In this document: positions 1 through 10,500 of the stretch, one piece after another
Layout of the letters: each line of letters begins with the position of its first letter
Position numbering within the stretch: position 1 is the stretch's first letter
Assembly (NCBI GenBank): GCA_028565635.1
Contig: JAOXYB010007123.1
Span: 1-20,108 of the forward strand
Direction: 5' to 3'
Origin: Phoronis ovalis
Taxonomy: Eukaryota; Phoronida; Phoronidae
Length of the DNA stretch: 20,108 nucleotides
Notes under the pieces: model-generated
Told to the model about the DNA's origin: nothing
Database searches by the model: none
What the model saw: only the letters and a program-made list of their open reading frames with translations
Translations under genes and position numbers: made by a program

Positions 1-20
1 AGAGAAACACCAAATTCTCA

Positions 21-99
21 ATTAATGGGGTGTACGAATTTCAAGAAATTATAAAATCTGAAAAAGGGGGTGTGTACAAATAATGGAGGTGTACGAATT
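21..99 (+). repeat. Degenerate direct repeat with GTGTACGAATT core
   Basis: The core GTGTACGAATT occurs at 30-40 and 89-99, each preceded by a taatgg(g/a)g-like stretch. A weaker copy, GGGTGTGTACAAA, lies at 68-80. An outer inverted pair, attctcaatt (14-23) and aattgagaagaat (96-108), flanks the copies. It may be the edge of a larger repeat cut by the window boundary. The family is not recognised. Confidence 0.4.
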
Positions 100-1419
100 G
101 AGAAGAATTACCGTAACTGTTATCATAAAATATACTTCATGTCCGAGCATATTATTTCTTCTGTACAAAAAAGCCATATTTTGTAGAACGGATTTAGGTA
201 TTTCTATTTTGAATAAAATGTCAATAGTACGCAAGAATACATACCAAAAATTCAGATTTAATGAAAGCATTGACATTTTGTCTATTCCATGATGCTGGTA
301 AGAATATGATATGTTAGTCTCCAATGTATAATAAGCTGCCAGACACAATCACATTGGAATTTATAATGGTGGCATTTCTAATCATCAGTGTATGCTAGAA
401 ACATGCACCATGTTGTTCTTTAAAGAAGCTCCTTGTGACATTTAGTATGATGTGATGCATTGAATATTGATAAGGTTTGCTGGTTGCCAACAAAGGGCTA
501 GAGACCAGCTGAACTTGGGTTAGATTGTATAGGCAAGTTTTGCATGAAATTTGTGGTGATGAAGATTTGTGTGTGTTGGAAATGGTGATAAGTACAATTT
601 CGTGTGAAGTACTGATATGTCAAATGCTTCTTACTCACATGCATATTAATTTATGACCTTGATTATAAATTAGTAGGGTGTATATCATATAAACTAAATT
701 AAATTTAAGAAAAAATTCAGAATTTTTGTACATACAGCAAGAATGATAGTTTGGTCTGGAGTTTGTTTGGAACTTTTAGTTTATTTTTAAAAATTCTCAA
801 TTCACATAACTTCATGTTCCATACACCGTTCTATTTCAGATTTTGTAGTTTCCTAATATTCAAACATTCTATTTGAAATTTCGACACTTTCTGTACGTAT
901 ACAAACAGCTCCATTTTTGATGTTTTCATTATTTCTCAAAATACGAATGATCCTCCCTGATCCCTTCCCCATTTGCAAGAATTTGATGTTTATTTCAAAA
1001 TTCATGGAAAGTGGCTTTATACAGGATGACTCAAAAACAGAACACTTGTGATACTTTTTACTAAACCTGTAACTCATTATCTTCCCAAAAAAATTTATTT
1101 CATTTTTCTGATTCTTTGTTTATTACCATAGGTACTAACTAATTTGGAGTTCCAAATGAAAATGTTGTTCAGTTTATGGTTAAGTGTTGAGCAAGATATG
1201 TTTAAAAAAGTCTATAAAAACATTTTTAAAGGAAACAAAAGTGTATCTATTTGAGATCTTCTGACTGTTTAACTAAACATTTATTATTTCATAGCAAGTT
1301 TAAAAACAGATACCAAAGTTGCTATCTTTTGCACATGGAAGTTATTGTACATTTCTTTAACCAAATTATAGTGCTATATCTATATTGGCCACCAATCATA
1401 AGAAATAAATTATAAAGTC

Positions 1420-1476
1420 AAAACAACTATAAGTTGTTTTACTGCTGTATAATAGAAATGGAGAAGTGACAGCAGT
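1420..1476. repeat. Two back-to-back inverted repeats (hairpins)
   Basis: The first is a perfect 9-bp stem with a 3-nt loop: aaaacaact (1420-1428), ata, agttgtttt (1432-1440). The second starts at the next base: actgctgt (1441-1448) pairs with acagcagt (1469-1476) around a 20-nt loop. No gene context explains them. Either could be chance in AT-rich DNA, although direct adjacency is less expected. Confidence 0.5.
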
Positions 1477-3711
1477 TTTTCTGTTATTTCATATGTATGT
1501 GTTATTGTTAATTACGAATAATATTTATAAAGTATTTTCTAAATGGTCTCCATGTCTATATATAATTTCATGAACAGCCTAGTTAACCATCTGCATTATG
1601 TTTTTCCAAATCAATAACCCCATTTTTGTCAGATTTTATAATCTCACACAATTGAAATACTACATAATTGTCTTTTGAGGAATGCAAACATGTTGGTATA
1701 AATAGCTATCTCAGGCATCTAATGCCTCGCTTTCATATTTAGTGTTACCATTAAGATGACATCGGTAATGATAAATCAAGAAAGTTTGGTTTATACTACA
1801 AATGAAAATCATATTCAGTTTTGTTGAGAATGCAAAGAGGGAAATCTGTAGCACACACAAGTGTAGAACACATTTCTATGATGAAGCTTAAATATACCAA
1901 GTGGGGCTGTGTACACTCCTTGAGGAAGTTTGTCCTTATCAGTTCAAGACAGAAAAGCCATATCTAGGAAGGCCTTGGTTTCTGATGGTAGATGTCATGT
2001 ACTTTGGAGCTTAATCTGATAAATGTTCAACTGTAAAACTGATACCAAATAGTGAAATGTGATGTTTTAGAACATACCATAGCTGTGGCAGAAAGGTTTG
2101 GGATCAGATATGCCATTTTATGCTATATCAACAGTCTCGAACTGGATTAAACGTCTATAGTCAAAATTATGCATGTAGAAAATATTGTATCCCCACCTAC
2201 ATTGTGTTTCTATATAGTTTGTTACCAAATTGAATTCCAGTTGCTTGACGGTTATATTTTGATGTATTATTACCAGATCCTTTTTATTTTGGAGTTGTAT
2301 CAATACCTGAAAGGGTTACGTTTATAACTTATTATGTGAACATTCAAAAAGTTGATGATCTTCTTTATAATATACAGTATAACTTACAATTTACGATAGT
2401 TTCGATAGTTTCGTATTCATTACGTGTTAATTTGCTGTACATGTTCGAACAATGGGACATAAAACACAGAATGACCAGAAATATACGGAATACCTCACTT
2501 AGGCAAAATTCTAATTTAAAAGACATGTTGGAAGAGAAAAATGTAACAAAATGTTAACTGACGATTAAGACGGACACCTATGTAATCTGTATAATTAAGT
2601 AAAGAGATAACAACCCAAAAAATTTGTTTGAACTTGTTTAGAATACACTAATATGTAACAGGTGAAACCTTAAGGTGAGCTCAGATGCTTGTGTTGAATT
2701 CAGCTGCTTTATTTTCGCATAAAATCACGTGTTCGTGTTTAACGTTTCTGTCTTTTAGCTGATGACATCGCGAATTTAGAACCAAGATTCACGAACACTG
2801 CTATCTGTTAAAAATAGTAATTGATGCAACCAAATTACCAACAAATCAGTTTTTATTTATTGACTTGTTATTGAGTTATGTTTAATAGTGGAGAAAAAGG
2901 GTGTGGTGCTGGGTACTAGCTTATTAAAAGAAACAGGATCCGTAAAACTGAAGTTCGATAAATGAGCTAGCTATTACACTGTAACACCTGAAACACTAGA
3001 ACTAGCAGCTGAATTTCTAACTGTTATTTATAGGTATGTAGGTTACCAATACACATACACATAGACGTTATGTAAGAGCTTGCTATTATTATATTTGACA
3101 GTGTGATTTTTACTATATTGAAGTGGATATTTCTTGTTTTCTAACATCTATCGTTAGAAGTCCTTATCCAGTAGTGAAGAAGGTAACTAATGGCAAACTT
3201 AATGGAGACATAATCTTGTTATAATCTGATGGCAGCAAATATCTACCAAGGATATGTATATGGTGTAAGCCTTGTCAGCTAGTATTGATCAGTGGTCACT
3301 TGATGTACTGTGTGCTATGTGGTTGGCAGATGCAAGAAGCACTGGCGTCGTATCGAGTGTTTTCCATTCAAAGCACTGAATGTACATCAGTGTGTCATGA
3401 TATATTTTCACTGCAGAATATTCTTTTGTATTTCCATAGAGCATTAGTTTTTTCCTAAATTAGCCCATGGTATATGTCGTAAGTTTTTTCTGCTTGTTAA
3501 ACAGACAATGTGCGGAACGAACATATCCAGGCGTGGATCACAGTCTTAATTAGGCTCTAGTAGACTTGCATCTGCATGGTTATGTATTGGGACGTACATG
3601 CTCCTAATAAATTACCTTAGCTGTGAACTAATGCAAGTTTTTTTAGTCATTACAGTCAAACGTGAAATTAAGAGGGTGAACACTGACAATGAGATAATAG
3701 CTGGAGAAATG

Positions 3712-3793
3712 TTCCTCAGTATGTATGAATATTCCTCAGTATGTATGAATATTCCTCAGTATGTATGAATATTCCTCAGTATGTATGAATATT
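3712..3793 (+). repeat. Perfect 20-bp tandem repeat, 4.1 copies
   Basis: The unit ttcctcagtatgtatgaata is repeated with an exact period of 20 bp. Every base from 3712 to 3773 equals the base 20 positions on, with mismatches at 3711/3731 and 3774/3794 marking the edges. The absence of any mismatch indicates a recent expansion. It is a minisatellite-type array, likely length-polymorphic. The repeats abut with no unique spacers, so it is not a CRISPR array. Confidence 0.95.
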
Positions 3794-4539
3794 ATCATGG
3801 AGATGGATCCAGACTAATTTTAATGGTTTGTGTCAAAAAAAAGCAAAATTAACAGATTTCTTTTGGAACTTACCATAATACTTTCAAAACCAAGAAACAA
3901 TTTTTTTATACCTGTCATGTTATTGCATCCAATACCCAGTAATTGTCAATATTGTTCCTGAATTTTAATCATTATTAAAATTATCATCCCTGTTTCCATG
4001 GATGTTCATTATAGAGCCTTTCAGATTTCATATATGGACATTAGACATGCATGACCACAGAATATGTAGAATTATGAATGCATGCACCGGGATTAGTGTT
4101 ATATCTGAAAACATCAGTCTCATAGTAGACATATCTCACTATGTGTGACATTTGGTGAATACTTAGAGATCATGCACTAAGAATAATGAAAAGTAGTCTA
4201 TGCTCTATAGTGACATTCATTGTTGCCTATTGACACAGTATGGTTGCTTACTATGGTTACAAACTATCTAATCTATAGTTAGTGTTTGAAATATTGATTG
4301 AGTATGGTGTTGGCAGCTGGATGAATATTCCTGTGGATAAGCAGTATGCAACTAACAGCAAGATCATATTGTGTCTAGCAGAGCCATCAAATCTTGCAAT
4401 ATTATTCATATGGTCTGGTCCAATGTCAGAATGCGGGTTTGTCGTGCTTGAAGCACCCAATGAAGAAAATAAATTTTTTTTATAGCAAACCATCATATAT
4501 TTCACATGTTTTCGTGCTTATGTGATGCTGCTTGGAAGT

Positions 4540-4960
4540 TGTCTGTTCCCCGGGGGAGGGGGGGTACTTGGTTATGATTTTGGTTGGGGTCGTCTGCCAC
4601 CCGAACCTAAGAAATTCTCTATCATATTATACCTAGGTAACACTTAAAAAATATCCATATTTCTACCAAACCACAAAACACCATACCTATATTTGTACCA
4701 GGAGTGGATATAGATTCAATGTGTATTGAGGTCGAGAAATACCAGAATATGAAATAAAAATTTTTAGATGTAAGGAGATCTAGCTTTGCAATATGGTTTT
4801 CTGTATTGGCCACTAAATAATAACCGAACTTTTTATACAAAACATGAAAAATTACCCATAATTATACCAGAAAGAAGGAAATTATGACTCTTCCCAGTGG
4901 CACATCCATAGTAGGTAATATATAGGGGTTACCCTCTGGGTCAGTTCCCCATGCACCAGC
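4540..4960. mobile_element. Decayed G-rich-ended interspersed repeat (MITE-like), putative
   Basis: The left end is a G run inside otherwise AT-rich DNA (ccccgggggaggggggg at 4548-4564, then tact). The right end near 4924-4953 reads aggggttaccctctggg, an imperfect inverted counterpart. The heptamer gttcccc occurs just outside both ends (about 4545 and 4946) and might be a target duplication. Internal motifs such as acccataattatacc and accatacctatatttgtacc recur in degenerate form. From memory, marine invertebrate genomes carry interspersed repeats with GGGGGGGTACT...AGTACCCCCC ends and internal CCCATATATACC-like motifs; I could not search to confirm. There is no transposase, so the copy would be non-autonomous and old. 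Confidence 0.45.
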
Positions 4961-5726
4961 AGAAAACTGTTATTTTATAATTCACAAACCAGCTTTTTAA
5001 ATGTGTAACAAAAGGTTTTCTTTTTTGTCTATGTTTTCTCCTTGAAATGTTTTGTTTTGTTATTGAACAATCGTTTGATTACTAGATATTAAATATGTTG
5101 TTTAACACTTTTGAAAAATACTGTTTACATAGATATTATTTTATTTTAGTTCCATTTTATGTTTTTTTGTGAGAGGTTAAAATTATCAGTTGTTATTGTC
5201 GAATGAAGCAGTTTGCTTCTACATACAACAACCATGACAAACTCCTACCTAGCTGTTTAAAAACAATGAATAGTCAATTTTTGGGATCTCTGCCTACACC
5301 AGATAAAATCTTACCAAAGATAAACACAATGTTCAGTGTTTTATATTTTCTGTGGTTACATTTGTTCCCCCTTCACACAGCAAATCTTTAAGCCGGTTTA
5401 ATTAGCACCTCAAATCTGCTTGGGTAGGTGGATTTTTTTTGATATATGGAAAAATTAGGTACATGTTTAGGTGTATTGAAATTGATTAAAGTGGAAAATC
5501 AATCTCAAAATGGTTTCAGTTTTATAGTGTGAATGTAGTATGAAATTTTGAACCTAACCTTGTTCCCCGTCACTTGTTCCATCATTTCCATTGTTTTAAA
5601 CAAAAGATTTCAGGTATACACATACTAGACATTATCGTCTGTCACAGATGGTCTGAAGGGTTGTGTAAAGGTCATTTTAAAACCCATATTTTATCACGCA
5701 GCAATAAACGTCTTAAAGCTTCTGTA

Positions 5727-5771
5727 TTTATGTGGCCATACCCCTACTTTAATATAAAGTATCCACATAAA
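5727..5771. repeat. Nested inverted repeat (hairpin)
   Basis: The outer arms tttatgtgg (5727-5735) and ccacataaa (5763-5771) are perfect complements. An inner near-palindrome, tactttaatataaagta (5745-5761), sits between them with a central mismatch. This forms a possible two-part stem in non-coding DNA. No function can be assigned. Confidence 0.45.
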
Positions 5772-7485
5772 GTAGAACCTATTTGCCCCATCATGATACC
5801 TGGAAATAAGGAGAAAGGTTTTAAGAGAATAGTGCCCGCTCTCTTATTCTTAAAGTAAGATTCAGTTTTGGAACTAGTTTGTAATTGAAAGACATCTTTT
5901 ATCATTTGTAATTTAGCTGTAGACAGGTGGATAATGACACCATCTAAACCTTTAATGATGATGGTGTCTGGATTATTGTGGTACTCATTTTATAAAATGG
6001 ATAATAAATAATGAGGAAGCCATAACCAGGCATTTTATTTTCTTTAATTGTTTGCGTTTTAACAAAATATATGATTTTCTAAATTTTATGGGTCTGTTTA
6101 TTTTTGGAAAATTATATGTACATGTGAAGCCATGCGTATGTCACAAGTGTTTTTGTTTGGCCTTATTTTTGTCTACCATTTTTTGCATAAAGATAGACAG
6201 CTGTTATGAAACAAATATATGATAATATAGATTACTGGTTGCTTATATAGTCTAACCAAAACTTCCACCTGTAACACCTTGTTTTGAACTGTTCTGAGTT
6301 GAGTGGAGTTTGGCTTACATGTTAAACTCCTGTTCGCATTCTTTTAATTGTTTTTGTGCTTGGGCAGATTCTTTTCCTTGTTGTAGAGTAGTCTGTTGTA
6401 ATCTTGAAGGGGTGTCAACATAGGTATTTCAAACATTTGTTTTCGTGGTTAAGTGTCCTGTTAGAAGATTACCAGGTGCCCATGATTTGTATTTTCCAAT
6501 AAGCGGATGAAAGATTTTTAGTATCGGTTTGAAACAATATTTCTAAATGTAACAGTTGCAGATATTGTATGCCCATCATATAATTTGCAGAATATTTTAA
6601 AAAAATTCTATTCTATAATTTACAAAAGGGGAAACATTCTCGGAAACACTTATTAAATGCATTATTCATTTTTTGCAGGTAGAATAAAAATTTAACTTGA
6701 AAATATCAAATAAGAACCTGTTGATTAAATAGTATGGTTTGACATAAGAATTATATTGATTATATTTGCTCATGTTGTTACGGTTAATATGTAGTAAATT
6801 AGATTCTCTGCAGTGCAGACAATGACATCAAATCCTAACCAGAGCATCACTATACTATAGATTACCATAGTTTAATAAATTATGGATGCTTGCTGTAGTT
6901 TTTTCAGTCTAAATTCTAGTTAGTTGGAATTCTGTAAATGTTTCGACAGGTTACTGCTGCTTTGAGTTTATTTTTTTGGTTTATGACTTCTAGACTTATG
7001 TAAAGGTAGTTGCTAAGCTCATTCACATCAAGCTATTTTTTTGGTTTTTTAAATGTAAACAGTTACTGTACATTCAACTAGTTAAGTACCAACAGAAATA
7101 AATATAGTCAACTATGAAAAAATATTATACTATAAAAGCTTTCGACACCATCTTTATCGGTGTTAGTGACAGTACTTTTGCATTAGATAGTAATTCATCA
7201 TTAAGGGGCAGCGATACAAGATGTCCTGATCCAGAAGTTACCTGCCTCCACTAGCATGGATGAGGATGCCCCAATGGTTTCGATAACTTCGACACTACTG
7301 TTGTTCCATATTCATTAAATGTGTTTATGTTGAACTTTTTCTTGGAGTAGTTAAGTGCCACTTCCATAATATCCGCATATGTGTTTATACTATTTAGTTA
7401 ATAGTATATTCTATACATTGTAGCTAAATTAAATGTAATTTCCTGCCAGTGATCCTGTGTTATTTTTATCTTTTCTTGATTTCAG

Positions 7486-7533
7486 ATCTTCGCTTAATGA
7501 ACCACTAGCATATGGTTGATAAATAATGCCACA
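7486..7533 (+). promoter_or_regulatory. 5' leader segment with three upstream ATGs
   Basis: This is the untranslated start of the coding exon, immediately after acceptor ...gatttcag/ATCTTCGC. It carries three upstream ATGs: 7497 (4-codon frame ending TAG at 7508), 7512 (frame ending TAA at 7526) and 7526 (frame ending TGA at 7549). The last overlaps the main ATG at 7534 in a different frame. In-frame stops upstream of 7534 (TAA at 7495) show that the protein cannot begin further 5'. The dense upstream ATGs suggest dampened or regulated translation, provided this leader is in the mature mRNA. Confidence 0.6.
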
Positions 7534-10500
7534 ATGTCTTTCACAGTGAAACTACCATTCACTCGTCCTAAGAAAGAAGAACGGGCTTGCACCAACTGTA
7601 GTTTTACTACTCGTAACGAAGTGCTTTTTCAGCGGCATATAAAATTATGTGGAGAAGCCAGCCCCACTAAAGCTAGTCCTGTAAAAGCAACAGCACCCAC
7701 TCAGTCGTCAAGAAGTAAATCGCCTGTAGGTAGTGGAGGTAGAAACTACAATCGTAATTATTTTTGCGAGTATGCAAATTGTGGATTCAACACACTGAAG
7801 CCTCGTCTGTTTCTCCAGCATAGAGCTGCAGCCCACGGTGAAAAAATTTCCATATGGCAGTGTGATAAATGCGATTACGCCTCCAAGTATAAACACAAGT
7901 TGGAACGTCACACCCGTCTTGTTCATAGATTGAAAGAAATCACTGCTAAAGAAGAAAAACTTCCTCTCAAATCTAAACGTAAACCTGCATTTGTTACTAG
8001 AATTCGACGTGTATCTTCTGGTGAACAACAAAGGTCTATTCCCAGTGACTTGAACCAGTCAACTGGGTTGGATTCAGATGCTGAACAGGAAGAAACAGTT
8101 AACGAGCAGCCATTCCATGAATTTATTGAAGAGGTGCTTAAACGAGGGAATTATGAATTTCTGTGCAAAGTGTGTGGCTTTTCAAATGCTGCACGCGAGA
8201 TGTTAGTATCGCATGTTCTAGTACATTCCAGCGCTAGGCAGTATAAGTGTGATGCTTGTGAATACAGCAGCTACAATAAGCAAGAGTACATCACACATAA
8301 GGCGAGTCATGGCGAGCTAAGTACGGCTACATTTTCCTGCTCAGAATGTGAATATACGACAGAAATCAAGAGAAATTATGACCGCCACGTTGCTAATCAT
8401 TCTAAGATTAATGGTCCGTATAAATGTAGCTTTTGCTCGTTCTGTTCTTCAACTGAAGCAGCAGTACATCGGCATATGGGTCAATATCACAAAAGTAAGG
8501 GACGTGAGATGTCCACACAAAAATTCCGATCACAGACACCTGCCAGAAAAAGACAAACTCCAGAACCGGAAATAGGACAAAAGACTCCAGTACAAGAGAG
8601 AGTACAGTCCTCCTGTGAATATGAGCAATCTGGTTTTGATGCTTTTTCTGAACAACAGCCGAATGCTGACATAGAATTTGAAACGTCGCAGTATATGGAT
8701 AACGATGACGAAGTCGAGAATGAAGATGATGAGGATGAGGATGATGATGCTGAAACGTTTGGCCCTGGGGAACTTGTCTGTGGTGAATGTGGTTTTGAAG
8801 CTCGCACTATGAAAACCTTAGAGAAACATCTGGATCGTCATGTGAATCCTGATAAACATCAGAAGAAAACTCCTCCAAAGAAACCGCCTCAGATGCAGTC
8901 TGAGCTACCACAAGCTAGACCTTTAAGAACAGTGCTTGAAATCCCTAAAGTTGCTGGGTTATCACAGAAACGACCTCTTTCAGAAGAAGTTTCCCAGGAA
9001 ATTAATGTAAAGCGCCAACGTACCACTGATAGTATGGAGCGCCCTCTTGATTTGTCTAGATCCGTGTCGCCAGCTGATGATCTGCCGCTAAAATGTAATT
9101 ATTGCGACTACGTTGCTAAGTGGCCAAGTGATTTGAGGCGTCATCTTAAGGTTCATTCAGTCGATCGTCGATTTAAGTGCCGATTTTGTGGAAAGATGTA
9201 CAAGTATAGCGGTGATGTTAACGTCCACATGAAGAAGGCTCACCCAGATGAATTTGCCACCATAGAAAAGAAAGAGAAAATTTACAGCTGTAGATATTGT
9301 GACTTTTCTACAGTAAGTAAGAAAATGTATGCTTCTCATTTTGACGAACATCCAAAAGTCAAATTTGCATGTGCTTACTGTGGAGATCAAGCTCAAAGTT
9401 ACGTCCTCATGAAAACTCATCTCGAGTATGGTCATGCAGAAGAGTTAAGTATGGAAACCATAATGCTTGAAGACGTCATGGAAAAATGTTTCGATGGAGA
9501 ACAATTTGAAGAGATTCTTGCTGAACCAAGTGATGCTCCGTTGCAATCTATTTTAGATTCATCAGAAGGTCTAGAGAAGATAAACACCGGCCCTGGGGAA
9601 TGGAAATGCCCCAAATGTCCGTATGTAACATTTGCCAAGTCTAAACTCCAAGCACATCTGGCAACACACGACAACCTCAAACCATTCCAGTGCCCTGACT
9701 GTGGCAAGAGATCAAACTGGAAATGGGATATCGTAAAGCATATGAGAGGCGTACATCCAGGCTCAGAAAAAGATGTGATTGCTTTAGACCTCAAGGATGC
9801 CCAGGCCACTATTGATGAGTATTTGTTGTCTAGTGGTTTAATACTGAAGAAAGATTCTTCTCCAGAACTATCTGATGATTCCCCAACCTCAGAGGTCAGC
9901 TTTGATATGACACATGCTCTCTACCGGTGTTCATTATGTGACTATGAGTCTGATGAAATCACCAAGGTTGAACTACATTCACGTGATATGCACAAAGGAT
10001 TGGGTAAAGTAATAGATTTGAGAAAAGAGAAGCCGAAGCCTAAGTTATATAAATGTTCTGTGTGTGGCCAACGATCTAACTGGAAAGGTGATTTGCGCAA
10101 GCATATTAAGGCCAAACATGGAGAAGGTATGGCTACAATTGTTTGCTGTGATGCCCCAACTGAAACTGCACAGAAAGTTCAGAAAGATACTAATGGGTCA
10201 CCTAAAGTCAAGAAGGAAATTGGAACCTGGCCTTTTGTTTGTTCAAAGTGCGACTTCAAATCACACAAGAAGATAGAAGTTCAGCAGCATATTGAGCAAG
10301 AACATGATGGTACGGATGCCTGTGTGACACTCCAAAGTCAGTTTGAAAAAGATGCTCGGCCATACAAGTGTCCACTTTGTACTAGGCGCTCGAGATGGCA
10401 CTGGGATCTTAGAAAACATATTAGAAATGTGCATCCAGGATCTAATGTAGAACCATTGTGTCAGCAGTATAAATGCTCCATTTGTGGTTGCATCTCAAAG

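Larger units (their letters stand above)
1..2640. other. Non-coding stretch, left flank
   Basis: No convincing coding exon is visible on either strand. Open frames are short (under 100 codons), AT-rich and lack recognisable domains or consistent splice sites. The stretch may be intergenic, or a 5' intron of the zinc-finger gene, whose first coding exon begins with a splice acceptor. Small repeats inside it are listed separately. Confidence 0.6.
2641..7485. other. Non-coding region upstream of the zinc-finger coding exon
   Basis: About 4.8 kb without a supportable coding exon. The zinc-finger coding exon starts at a splice acceptor (tttcttgatttcag ending at 7485), so at least part of this stretch must be the last 5' intron of that gene, and a non-coding first exon and promoter may lie here or further left. 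No TATA box plus initiator or CpG island could be placed with confidence. Repeats within it are listed separately. Confidence 0.6.

Noticed and set aside
3712-3793. CRISPR array
   Set aside because: The repeats abut with no spacers and the DNA is plainly eukaryotic.
7516-7533. Extending the zinc-finger protein upstream to a TTG codon at 7516
   Set aside because: TTG is not a normal start in animals. ATG 7534 is in frame, has A at -3 and is preceded by an in-frame stop at 7495.
8487-8807. Minus-strand open frame rich in Ser codons opposite the zinc-finger exon
   Set aside because: It is the antisense shadow of the Asp/Glu-rich tract (GAT/GAG codons read as Ser/Phe-rich on the other strand) and has no independent support.
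9432-9809. 125-codon minus-strand frame within the zinc-finger exon
   Set aside because: It lies opposite strongly supported C2H2 coding sequence and has no domain of its own.
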